Source of the DNA: Polydactylus sextarius
Taxonomy: Eukaryota; Chordata; Actinopteri; Polynemidae
Reading direction: 5' to 3'
DNA length: 64,000 nucleotides
Assembly: GCA_016801845.1 (NCBI GenBank)
Contig: CM028931.1
Location: forward strand, 15,204,305-15,268,304
Shown: one piece after another, positions 46,140 through 58,500 of the stretch
How positions within the stretch are numbered: the stretch's first letter is position 1
Layout of the letters: every line of letters starts with the position of its first letter
Program-made: the position numbers and the translations under genes
Notes under the pieces: generated by a model
What the model saw: only the letters and a program-made list of their open reading frames with translations
Databases searched by the model: none
What the model was told of the DNA's origin: nothing

Positions 46140-47420
46140 TGGCTTAAAGGAGTAGTAGCTAGCTTGTTAGCTTAAATCAAACGAGCCTGGGGAGCTAGCT
46201 GCTGTAAAAACTAATTGGGACAGAGCTAGGCTAGGAGTTTCCAGGCTTTGTGTTAAGCTAAGCTAAGCTAACGAGCATCACTTAGTTTTTTTTTTTTTTG
46301 CTCCTAAAGGAGTTGTAGCTTGCTTGTTAGCTTAAAGCTAACATGATTGGGAAGCTAGCAGTTGTAAAAACTAATTTGGACGGACTTACGCTGGTGGTTT
46401 CCCTTTGTTTCCAGGCTTTATGCTAAGCTAACGAGCATCAGTTAGCTTTTTTTTTGCCTCTAAAGGTGTAGTAGCTAACTTGTTAGCTTAAAGCTAACAC
46501 AGACTGGAAACTAGAAGCAGGGAACTTGGCCAGCAGTTTTCCCTTCGTTTCTACTGTTTATGCTAAGCTAACAAGCATCGATTAGCTTTTTTCTTAAAGG
46601 AGTAGTAGCTAGCTTGTTAGCTTAAAGCTAACACACAAACTGGAAATGAGAGGGAGCTACCAGCTGTAGGAACTAATTTGGACAGAACAAGGCTAGAAGT
46701 TTCCAGGCTTTATGCTAAGCTAAGCTAATGAGCATCAGTTACCTTTTTTTCTTAAAGGAGTAGTAAGTAGCTTGTTAGCTTCTAGCTAACACTTAGACTG
46801 GAAACGATAGGGAGGGAGCTAGTAGCTGGCGAGAGCTAGGCTAGCAGTTTCCACTTGTTTCAAGTCTTTATGCTAAGCTAACAAGCATCAGTTAGCTTTT
46901 TTCTTAAAGGACTAGAAGCTAGCTTGTTAGCTTAAAGCTAACACAAAGTCTGGAAATGAGAGAGAGGTGAGTTGGCAGGTGGCTAGATCTAGAGGAGCAG
47001 TTTCCATTTGTTTCCAGCCTTTATGCTGCTATGCTAAGCTAAGCTAACGAGCCTCAGTTAACTTTGTTTCTTTAAGGCATAGTGGCTAGCCCGTTAGCTT
47101 AAAGCTAACACAGATTGGAAATGAGGGGTGCTACCAGCTGTAGGAACCGATTTGGACAGAGCTAGGCTAGCAGTTTACCTTCGTTCCCAGGCTTTATGCT
47201 AAGCTAAGCTAACAAGCATTAGTTAGCTTTTTTTTTTTTTTTTAGCTTTTAAAAGGGTAGTAGCTTTACTCTTAGCTTAAAGCTAACACGTACGTCGGAG
47301 ATGAGAGAGAGAGAGAGGGGGGAGCTAGCAGGTGGTTAGCGCTAGGCTAGCTAGTTTTCCATCGTTTCCAGGCTTCATGCTAAGCTAAGCTAAGCTAACA
47401 AGCATCAGCGCTGCTCCTGT
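46140..47420 (+). repeat. eight-copy tandem array downstream of the erbin stop
   Basis: Units of about 137-174 bp start near 46145, 46302, 46457, 46594, 46752, 46903, 47072 and 47246. Each reads AAAGGAGTAGTAGCTAGCTT, GTTAGCTTAAAGCTAACAC, a purine-rich middle, GGACAGAGCTAGGCTAGCAG, and CAGGCTTTATGCTAAGCTAA. It may be transcribed as 3' UTR. Confidence 0.88.
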
Positions 47421-49325
47421 TGTGGGCGACGCTAGTTTGAACCAAAGCAAAGTTTAGACGGAAAACGAGGAAAAGGCAAAAAAAAAAAAGTGACGAGAGA
47501 TTTTGCGATTTGAGAAGTTTCACGTGTTTTTTTTTTGTTTGTTTGTTTGTTTGTTTGTTTTAAAGGGCTTCATCTGTCACTGGTGAGATGTGAGAGGTTT
47601 CAGCATCTTTTTTTTTTATTATTATTTAAAAAAAACCAACAAAACATTGGGAGAAGACCACAGTTTGCCTTTTTATTTGTGTCTATAAAAATGTTTTATC
47701 ACTTTGATCATCACTTTTGGAGCGACGTCTCTTTGTCTGTTCTTTTTATTTTGTTTTTATTTCTTTTTTTGTTTTTTTTCTCGGCTGTACAGAGAACAGA
47801 GATTTGGGAGAAAGCGAGTTTGTCAAGTGCCATAGACCTTGAACTGTTTATGTGTTTATGACCCCCCCACACCCACCCACCCCTCCCCAAACAAAACAAA
47901 ACAAAACAAAAAAAATATATTAAAAATAAATGAAAAACCAGAGCAATATTCACAACAAAGTTCACAACCGTTTGACACATTTTGCAGCATTTCAACAGCT
48001 TGGAAAGCAATATTTTAAAGCCTTTATTTTCATTCAAAACAAATCAAAACAAAAACAACAAAAAAATAAACATCAAATAGCATTTTTTAAAAAAAATAAA
48101 TAAACAACGTTTTAGTAGTAATCCCTGATTTTACATGACTTTTATATGGTGAAAAAAATTTTTTTTTTTTTTTTTTTTTGTAATGAAATGGCACAGGACA
48201 TAATGTAAATTAGTGCTAAAAAAATACAAAAAAAAGAAAAATAATAATAATAATTCCTCTGCTTTTTTTTTTTTGTGCAGTAAAAAAATACAAACGCAAA
48301 AAAACACGAACCTGATTTTTCTTTAATTTTTTTTTTTTTTTTTTTTTTTTAATATTCACTCATTAATTTGGTTAAATAAATGAATGAATAAATATTCAGC
48401 GGGACGTGTTTCCAGAAAATAATGGAAATGATAATTTTAAAAAAAAAATAAAAGAAAAGGCCCAATTAATTCCACCGATTTTTATTTTATTTTATTTTAT
48501 TTTTCGTACAATATATGACAGTAGAATTTACATTTTTATCCCTTTTAATAATAATAATAATAATAGTAAATGAAGCTGTGCCCTTTTTTTTTTTTTTTTT
48601 TAATTAATTGGTAAATTTTTAAAAAAAAATTTATTCACTCGCAAATGATAGTAATTTAGTGATTTTTATTTTATTTTTATTTTATTTTGTCGTCATCACA
48701 CATTGTTAAATTCTACACAAATGAGCTGTTTGTTTTTAATTTTTATTTTTGTTGACTTTCTAAAAGATTAGAGTGTGTGTGGGGGGGTAATGGTCACTTT
48801 ATATTAATGGCAAAAAATATAAAAAAAATAATAATAATTATTATTATTATTATAATGAAAAAAAGAAATTAAAATAAACATGCAGTCTGACATCGTAGAC
48901 AATCTAGGGAGAAAGAGGAAAAAATACAAAAAAACATTAAAAAAAAAATAAATAAAAGTCACATTGTTTTCATCATTGTTTTTTTTTTCTGCTCGTTCTC
49001 TTCTTATTTATTTAGCAGCAGTTTTCTGTGGACATTAAAACGTACTAATCAAAATGTAAATACCCTAAAAAAAAAAAAAAAAAGAAAATAAAATTGAGAA
49101 CAGAAAAGCGTTAATAAATGAATGAGTACTTAATTAATGGCATTAGTGACTTGCGACTGTAAAACCAGCAATAAATTGCGACGCAGAGGCAACCGTTTTA
49201 ATGTATAGCTAGTGTTTCTAAAGGTTTCCCTGGAAACGGCCACAGTCAGATGATTGATATGCATTTATCCAACATTCCAGATTTTTTTTGTACATATTTA
49301 CCTGTTTCCTGTGGGGAAAAAAAAA

Positions 49326-49331
49326 AATAAA
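49326..49331 (+). promoter_or_regulatory. candidate polyadenylation signal of erbin
   Basis: AATAAA follows a high-complexity stretch (49140-49310, with TGTACATATTTACC just upstream) and precedes a T-rich tract at 49350-49385. Several other AATAAA hexamers occur in the A-rich sequence upstream, so the choice is an inference. Confidence 0.35.
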
Positions 49332-51939
49332 CTAATGCTCTTTAACACTGATTCCTTTTTTTTTCTTCTTCCTGGTCTTTATTTCCTTATTTCATCCCCT
49401 GGGTGATTCAAAGCTACTAGCTAGGAGCTAACCGGGAGCTAACGTGGCTAACGACGAGTCCTGCGCCGTAAGTATTGGTCGTCTGTTGATCATATAACCA
49501 CGACTCCAGCGTCTCAAGTTACGTTTCGTGTTTGCCCAAGTTAGCTGACTGCTAACGTTAGCATCACGAACACAATCGGCGCTTCTCGTACGTTGACGAG
49601 GCCGCGGCGCAACGTCATAGTCTAGTTTGCTTCAACGTAGTTTCGCTATTGATAATTGTCCTCGGTAGCTGTAATGCTAATGCTAATGCTAATGGAGCCC
49701 ATGTTAAACATCGCTCCTTTTACACATTTAAAGGAGCGATATGTAAGATCAGAACCGCTCTATAAGGAGCTAACGTGGCTAACGACAAGTCCTACGATGT
49801 AAGTTGATCGTATAATGACGACTCATATTTTTTTTAACCAATCTAGTGTCCGATGTTACATTTTGTATTTGGCATAATTAGCTAACTGCTAATGTTTGCG
49901 CTGTTACCGCACTGTCGCAGTGTAACACGATGCTAATACGCTAATGTTAGCCGTCACAATCAGAGTTTCTCATAAGTCAATAGCTGTCCTCCGTTCGTTG
50001 TGGCACTTGGTAGCTGTAATGCTAATGCTAACGCTAATGGAGCCGATGTTAATCACTGCTCTTAAATGACACATCACGTCCTATGAGTTTAAAAGATGGT
50101 TTCTGCTTTTTGTCAAGACATTTTGCGCCGAGACGACGTTTGTAGCCGAAGCTAACTGGCTAAAACGTTAAAATGTGATTATTCTGGTCTGTACTATTGT
50201 CGTCAGTGATGTCAGTGTTTCTAATTAACATAATTTTTTTCATCTCTATCGACATATTTGGATCATTTTATAATTCATTGACATAAAAAAAAATCTGACA
50301 TACTGCACCTTTAAATAAGTTCATATGGAGTTATATAGGTGTCTGTGTGCATCAGTTGGATTTTGTCCATGTTATGTGAAGAGAAGGAGCCTCTAGGTGG
50401 CGCTGTTGGGCAGCCTATGATATTGAGGATGGGTCTTTTTGAATTAACAGAATGTGTTTTCTACTTTAAAAAAAAACACTTTCCTTTTTTCTCTACAAAG
50501 CTGTGGGCACTTCACTGAAGAGTTCAAGGACAGGACGAGATAAGAGCCTCGAAGTGTCTGTTTTGGTTTTTTTTTTGTAGCAAAAGTCAAGATAACATGT
50601 AACTCACAGGTCAGATAATAATGTTTATGTGACTCAGCATGAAGGAAACAACAGTAGTGTCTCCTGTTGTTTTTTATTCCTGAATTAAACACATTGATCT
50701 TCTAACTGGTTTTATTTATTGTTAATTACAAAATGAATAAGTATGAGTTGTAAAATGTGGGATATTTAATGTCTAAATCTTAAAATCTATTATAAAACAT
50801 TTGGTTTTATTTATTTTATCAGCTGACGTTGATGAAGCGCTACTCCCCCTAGTGGGCGGGTGGGGTATCTACATTTTTAGTTACGTTAAATAAAACACAT
50901 CAGATTAATTTGTGACTCAAACGTATAAATATGAGCATAAATGTTTATTTGACTCGACTCCTCCTGCACGCTCAGCGAAAAGTGGTCGAGATAATAGACG
51001 GTTGCAAAAAAAAAATGCACTTAACTCTCAAGAAAGACGTTATTATTTAAACACGACATGTTCACCAGACGACGCCGCGGCTGCTTTTTCTTCAGAGACG
51101 TTAGTCATCGTATCTTATAACCACAACTGGCTTCGCTTCTCGTCTTAAAAGGCCTGTTGGGCTCAGACTGACTGGTAGAAAACAACAACAACAACAACAA
51201 CACTCGATGAGGTCACTTGAGACGTGTTGGTCGTCATGGTGACGAGTGAGTTGTTGACGTTGAAGATGTTTGGGAGCAGGTGGTTTAGTCTTGTTGTTGT
51301 TGTTGTTGTTGGATTCACTTAAACATTTTAGAGGAAACTACATTGTTGTTGTTTTATTGTCCTCATTGTATTTTATAAATATAAATACAAACTGGTGTCG
51401 ATTTGATTATAGATACATACAATAATAGACAAAAATATTCTTTCTTTTCTTCTTCTACTGTTTATTGGAGGTAGTATTGTACTGATAGATCGATAGATAG
51501 ATTTTTTTTTACTTTTTTTACTGTGCAAGAAGTTGTGCCAATGAGTAGCCATTTTTGTCAGAATATTACAGCTTATTAAATTAAATTAAATCTAATTTAA
51601 TTTCATTTGATTTAATTTAATTTAATTTTATTATTTCTTTAAAAAATAGAGGTTAAAAAATAATAGAACAAAGAGGGGAAAAAAGTATTATATCATATTT
51701 TTTAAATGCTAAAAATAAATGTTTATCCATTTTTAATAAGTGGCCAATCATTATTTATTTTTCAGCAGTTATTATTTTATATTTAATTTCTAATTTTATT
51801 TATTTATTTTTTTTACAGTTAATAGTCTTACCTCCATGAATATTTATTTATTTATCTATTTATTTATTTATTTATTTAATAAAGTAAAGTAGAAAGTTGT
51901 AATTCCTCCTGTGTCGTAATGCGCTGTCCAGGCCGCCAG
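49332..51939. other. erbin-srek1 intergenic region
   Basis: No exon recognised. It holds the direct duplication listed separately, CAA/GTT trinucleotide runs near 51182-51202 and 51292-51311, and A/T-rich sequence at 51560-51890. Open frames (for example 50912-51148) are not gene-like. Confidence 0.5.
49430..50080 (+). repeat. direct duplication of about 320 bp
   Basis: Two diverged copies start at GAGCTAACGTGGCTAACGAC (49436 and 49768) and end with GTAGCTGTAATGCTAATGCT at about 49666 and 50010. Confidence 0.75.
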
Positions 51940-52158
51940 GGGGCGATAGTTCATCTCAACGTTCGTTGCCAAACCTCCTGAAAAGAGAAAGAGGAAGCGG
52001 GTGATCTCGCTTAGCTCCGCCCCCTCGTCCTCCTCCTCCTCCTCCTCCTCCTCCTCCTCCTGGATGCACTGACTGACTGTTTGATTAGCAAGAGATATAA
52101 ATATTATACGAAAACCACTCGTCACGAGATTGTCAACGTCGTTTATGAGACTGACACA
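51940..52158 (+). promoter_or_regulatory. srek1 5' flank and 5' UTR
   Basis: GC-richer DNA than its A/T-rich surroundings. A GC-box-like CTCCGCCCCC lies at about 52014, followed by a (CTC)n tract at 52027-52060. A TATA-like ATATAAATA occurs near 52095. The transcription start cannot be set from sequence. Confidence 0.4.
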
Positions 52159-52563
52159 ATGAGCGGGATCCCGGGGACCGCTGTCGTCCAGGTCACCAAC
52201 CTCTCCTCGGCCGTGAGCAGCGAACAGATGCGCACTCTGTTCGGTTTCCTGGGAGACATCGAGGAGCTGCGGCTCTACCCGCCCGAGTAAGAGCGACCCT
52301 CGTTCGGCGTTGCTAGCTAGGCGACACCGCGGCTTCGCGGCCTTGTGTGGATATTAAAAATAACACAGACGCTGGTGTAATAAATAACTAACCCGCGTTC
52401 TCCCCCCTCCCTCTCCCTCTCTTTCACAGCAATGCCCCTCTGTCTTTCTCGTCTAAAGTGTGTTATATAAAGTACCGAGACCCCTCCAGTGTTGGTGTGG
52501 CGCAACATCTCACCAATACTGTTTTTATTGACAGAGCTTTGATAGTAGTGCCATGTGCGGAAG
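52159..52563 (+). CDS. srek1: srek1 exons 1-2: start and RRM1
   Basis: The ATG at 52159 gives MSGIPGTAVVQVTNLSSAVS. An upstream in-frame ATG at 52081 would add 26 residues without family resemblance, so 52159 is chosen. RRM1 has an RNP2-like VVQVTNL and an RNP1-like KVCYIKYRD, with SEQMRTLFGFLGDIEELRLY between them. It continues PSSVGVAQHLTNTVFIDRAL to VVPCAEG. Exon 1 ends GA and exon 2 begins C, restoring Asp. Human SREK1 has a slightly longer glycine-rich start. Intron 1 is only 143 nt. Confidence 0.94.
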
Positions 52564-55500
52564 GTGAGTGTAACCTGCTTCTTTTCAGACATTTTTTAAA
52601 TAAAATATATATATATATATATGTCGGTTGGACTTGTTATAACCCCCCCACCACCCTTTTCCCCCTCGTTTTTTTTTTTTTTTATGTATTTTTGGTTTTA
52701 ATAATGGTATTAATAATTGGGCAAGTTGTGGTAATGGGTAGCCATTTTTTTTGTTTTTGGACACAGATAGCTAGCTTTAAAAAAATATATAAGAAGGTTT
52801 GTTGTTGTCACATGGTGGTCTTTTTTTATATATATATATATATATTATATCCAAATAAATCACTTTCACTTTTTTTTTTTTTTTTTTTTGGGTGCTCCTT
52901 TGGTGTAAAGTCAAAATACTATCACTCCCTAACCTTTGATGCTTTTTTTGTCCACGTGACTTGGTGCTGTGGATGGCTACTGAGTTTATTAATTTGGTTT
53001 TGTATGTTTTTTCTGTGTGATTATGTGTGCATATCAGATGACTAGACTGGCCCAGCTGTTACACTACACTAGCCTGAGTCAGGCATTGTTTTCCAAGCCA
53101 CTATCCCCGATCGGGCCAACGCAGCCTTCAAGGGGGGAATGTGACCAGGAGAATAGCCCGCTGAACCTTCCAAGATGGACACCTTGTCTCTTTTTATTTT
53201 TATTTTATTTCATTTCCTTTTATTTTATTTATTTGGTTTGTTTCCTTTCACACTTTCCCATGTTGTCCACTCTCTACTGTCTCTATCTAGAAAACTACAA
53301 GTTATATCTCTCTTTTTTTTTTTTTTTAGCGTTGTGTTTATATTTGTTATTTTTTGGTTTGTTGTTTTTTGATTATTGTCCAACCCCCCACCCCCTCTCT
53401 CTTTTCTGCTACAGCTGCAGCTTGTGTGTGATTGAATCTTGTCCAGGTTGCTACGGCATACCGGTGGGACGCTAGGAGGATCACTAACCCTTTTACTCTC
53501 TCGTCTCTTACTCCTGTTCATTTATAATGAGGGGTTTGACGTTATCAAAGTGAGACTCAGTTATGTTTAAAAAAGCTAGAAGGAAATTTAGGTGTTTATT
53601 TTTTCCCTGATGTGGATGTTTAGTTTTTGTTTTTTTTTTTTTCTTTTTAAATGATAATAACATATCCTTTAAATTCATTTTCTTTTTTTTTCTTTTTTTT
53701 TTTGCTTTAAAACTTTGCGTCGTTATTTGTTGTGAAACTAGAAGTGTCAGGAAACTTGTGGTGTTACAGATGTGGTGCCTCCAGCTGTTATTCAACTGAA
53801 TTGTCTCTTATTCTTAGTTTTTAAAGCGACGGTCCGGAGTCATTTGAACCCAGAGTCTATTTCAACATGAATACGAGTCAAACTCCTCCTCGAGAGATAT
53901 TTTACGTTGGTCGAAGTAATATCCGGTTTGACCGTCTTTTCTAAATAGTTAACAATGAAAGTAAATGGGGCAGCCAGCCAAACGTATCTAAATTGTCATT
54001 TTTTAACCACTAATAAAGCTCAAAATATCACTTCACTTCAGCAGTAGCATGAATAGGGTCAATACACATAAACTGAAGTACTGATGACTTACAGGCCTTT
54101 TTCATTAGATTGTTCTAGCTCCACTTTAGTTTCTAGTGTTTTCCACTTGGTGCTAGTTCCTGGTACCAGCTACTTTTTTAGTTCCTACTCTGTCCAGGAA
54201 CCAGTCGATCTGAGTCGACACTAAAACGTGACGTGAACAGACTGACGGCCGCTGATTGGTCAACGAAAATAATCAACCTCCATTTTCGTCGTAAGCTAAC
54301 AACTGGTGGTGAAGGTTGTTCCACATCAGCAGATTCATCATTTTTCTCGCTTTTTACGGACATGTCGGTCTGTTGTTCAGGAAAATGATGAATCTGCTGA
54401 TGTGGAACAACCTTCATCACCAGTTGTTATAAAACAAGACGTCGGGTAAGTCTTGTAAAACAGTGTTTTTAATAAACTCTCAGTTCACTTACTACGTTAT
54501 CAGTCCTTCAGTTTATGTGTAGGGACCCTATTCATGCTACTGCTGAAGTGAAGTGATATTTTGAGCTTTATTAGTGGTTAAAAAATGACAATTTAGATAC
54601 GTTTGGCTGGCTGCCCCATTTACTTTCATTGTTAACTATTTGGTTGTGAAAACAAAAGACAGTTAAACTGGATATTACTTCAACCAACGTAACATATCTG
54701 TTGAGGGGGAGTTTGACTCGTATTGGTGGTGACATAGACCCTGTGTTCATGTTACTCGGGACCGTCACTTTAATTTTAATTTATCCCTCTTCTCCCAATG
54801 GAATGAGCAATTTTTAAAAAACAGCTAAATCTTGGCTTTAACATTTTCCTACAGTTCTTAAAATTGTTGTTCTTTTCTGTATCTGATGTCCTGTGTGCTA
54901 TTAGTGATGCAGCCATTGGGGTTGTCTTGTGTTGCACAACTTTCCAACACTGCGAAAACGATCGCCCCCCCTCTTCTTCCCCCCACGGAAAAGCGCCCAT
55001 GCTTGATATCGTATGGTTCATGACCCAATATGTTTCCAGTACAGGTGACCCATGCATCAAAGTGTTGACTCATTCTCTGCATTATGATTTTTTTATTTAT
55101 TTTTATTATTTATTTATTTTTTTTTGGTTTTGTTTTGTTATGAAAAGAGACCAAGGACAAAAAAAAAAAAAAAAAAATCAGTGTTCTTTTGTTTGAGAAA
55201 AGAGAAAAAGTTAAGATTTTTCTTTTGGTTTTTTTTTTTTTTTTTTTTTGCACTTGATTGAAAATAATAATTTAATACAAACACATAAAGGATGCACGGT
55301 CTCCAGTTTACCAAATGAGTAGACAGTAGCACACTTGTAGCCTTGTATGGGGGAGGTGTATGCTCTCTTTCTCTCTAGAATACAGTGGGCTAATTGTGCA
55401 GACATAGAGGAGACAGACAGACAGACGAGTCCTTCTAATTCCTTCACTAATACTTGCTTCTGTCCCGCAGGGAAAATCCCAGAGGAGGCCAAGGCTTTGT

Positions 55501-58500
55501 CACTTTTGGCACCTGTCGCTCCGGTTCCCAGTCTGATTCCTGGCGGGGGGTTGTTGCCAATACCGACGCCGGCGCCGCTGCAGAACGTGAGTGAAAACGT
55601 TCCTCTAGGAAGTGAGACGCCCTCCGCTTTACCGTTACACGCCGTCGGACGTCGTCGCTCGTCGCTACGTTAAAGGACGACGACAAACAAACAAACAAAG
55701 ACGGCGTCCACGGACTCGTTTGTGTCCATCGAGTTGGCGACGCCTTAAGTTTGACCGTCTGCTATTGTTTTTTTTTAAAACCAAATAGTTAACAATGAAA
55801 GTAAATGGGGCAGCCAGCCAAACGTATCTAAACAGATAGGAATTTGGTGGCCGGAGGTGGAGGTAAACAACCACAAAGTAGAGCTAAAGAGAGGTGGAGG
55901 AGCTAAGAGGTAGAAACGGGGCTAGTGTGAATCAGACTTAATGTATGTACGTTTGTTTCAGCTCAACCTCCCGATAGTGAATCGGATATCGACCGGCCTC
56001 GACGCTACGGCTTCGGCGCACTCGCAGCCCCCCCTCATGGGAAACGTGGATCCCTCGAAAATCGACGAAATCAGGCGGACGGTCTACGTCGGCAACTTGA
56101 ACTCACAGGTAAGTTTGTCCGGTGTGTGGGCGACTAGAATGATACACATCTGAACCTTTATCCTACTGTTAAGAGTCTTTGAGTTAATGTCAGTTGATAA
56201 AACAATGAAACAAATCGGTGCTACGTTAGCGGAGATGCTAATAGCTAATAAGCCAATGGGGCAGATTTCTTCAAACGTCAAATTAAACAGTGTTTGTCAC
56301 TAAAGAGGATGAACAACAGGAGTTTTACCAACATGAAACTATGTCCGTTTAACTCAGTAGTGGTGAAGAAACAGTGGAAAACAAGTGTTTAATCAGGTCG
56401 TTGACTCTACTCAGTTTCTAGTGTTTTCTACTTGGTGCTAGTTCCTGGTTCCAGCTGCTTTTTTAGTTCCTACTCTGTCCAGGAACCGATGGATCTGAGA
56501 CTGATGGACTGACCGACCTCCATTTTTAATAAACAACCATATGGTCGTAGCTACCTCGTCGTAAACTAACCCAGCGACAAGTACAGCGTCTCCTCCACGT
56601 CCTCCGTTAATGTTTACTGATGTTTTTGTGTGTAAACGACACATCTGGAACCAAACTGAGTCGAGCTGGTGTAGTGGAAAAGAGACATATGTCTGTTTAA
56701 CTCCAGACCAGGTCCCTGATGGAGTCGTCAAGACTCGCCAAGATTCACCAGTTAATGTTATAACCTCTTACGTTTCTCCACAGACGACCACCGCGGAGCA
56801 GCTGCTCGAGTTCTTCAAGCAGGTGGGAGACGTGAAGTTTGTGCGAATGGCCGGAGACGAGACGCAGCCGACGAGATTCGCCTTCGTGGAGTTTGTGGAG
56901 CAGGAGTCTGTGGCCAGAGCTCTGACCTTCAACGGGGTCATGTTCGGAGACAGACCTTTGAAGTGTGTTCACTTTAAAAAATAAACATAATTAGTCTTTT
57001 TTTTTTTTTTTTTTGTAGAGCTTGAATCAGTCGATTGTTTCCTGTGTTTTCAGGGTTAATCATTCCAATAACGCCATCGTAAAACCTCCAGAGTTGACGC
57101 CTCAGGCTGCTGCTAAAGAGCTGGAGAACGTGATGAAGAGAGTGAGGGAGGCTCAGTCCACCATCGCTGCTGCCATAGAACCAGGTGAGTCTTTATTTTA
57201 TTTTTATTTTTATTTAGTGTCTAATGCATCAAATATATTTTTTAAATTTTATATATATATAAAAATTTTTAAATATATTTTTTAAATTTATTTTCCCTTT
57301 TTAAAATTCTAATTATTTCATATATGATATATATATATATTTTATTTTTATATTTGGATTTATTTTAATTAATTTTATTATTGATTGTTTTATATTATAT
57401 ATTTTTTATAATTATTTTAATTTAATTTTTTGATACTTGCTGAATCTCAGGTATTTATTGTTATTTATTTTAATAAAATCATTTTGCTGTATCATTTCAT
57501 ACATGACAATTAAAAAAAATTTTTATTTTATTTTCTATTTGATACATGTTAATAAAATAAGAGGATCTAATAATATATTTTTTATTTTATTACAATTATT
57601 ATATGATATTTTATTTATTATTTTATTTTAATATTTGTTTTTTTTTTTTAATTATTTTTTGAATCTGAGACAATTAATATTATTTATTCTTAATTAAAAT
57701 ATTTTTAAAAAATTTTTAAATTTAATTTCACATATGATACTTCAACTTAATTTTTTTTATTAAATTATTTAAAATTATAATTATTATTTATTTAACATTT
57801 ATTATTATTTGTATTCTATTTATATTTGACACATGTTGATAAGATGGTTTAGTGGAGGAATCGATGGTTTTGTGTGGTTCTGTTTCCACCAGAGAGGAAG
57901 ACGCGGTCGTCCAGTCGGTCCAGACGGTCTCGGAGGTCACGGTCTCGGTCGCGATCGCGTTCACATTCGAGAACGAGAAGGAAAAGGTCGCGCTCGAAAC
58001 ACAGGTGCTCGTTCGCTAACTGTCTGTAGATTTCTCTTTATTTCTTGACGCTTTGATCTTACGACGATGGTGACGTTTCTTTCTCTTTTTTTTTGTTTTT
58101 TTTTTTCGTTTCTCGTCGTCGGGACCAGACCGTCGCAGAGGTCGTGGCACCGCAGCGACTCTCACAGTTCACGAAGCAGCCACAGGAGACCGTCGCGCTC
58201 TAAAGACAGAAGACACAGTCGGAGTCGATCGAGGTACAAAAAGATGAAGTAAAACTGATTTAGCATCAAGTCTTTAGACTCATCGCACACGCAGACGGTT
58301 CATTTGTGCTGAGAATAAACAGGAAGTGACGGTTACATCTGTTTATTTCTCAAGTTTCTATCGAGAATAAAAACTCCACAACGTAACTTTATACTCCAAC
58401 GTCTCCTCAAATGTTTCTACGACAGTTTCCACCTGATTTGTTTCAGAAAAACCTTCAGTTCTTTGAAGGCTTCAGTGTAAAGTTGCTTCGTTAGCGCTAA

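Larger units (their letters stand above)
45164..49331 (+). other. erbin: erbin 3' UTR and 3' flank
   Basis: No coding exon is seen between the erbin stop and srek1. The first 900 nt are A/T-rich with homopolymer runs; 46140-47420 is a tandem array listed separately; 47420-49140 is very A/T-rich. From about 49140 to 49331 the sequence becomes high-complexity and ends in AATAAA, which suggests a conserved 3' UTR terminus. The true transcript end could be earlier. Confidence 0.5.

Noticed and set aside
53017..53475. 152-residue open frame in srek1 intron 2
   Set aside because: Mostly phenylalanine/leucine from T-rich intron; the useful signal there is possible splicing, not translation.
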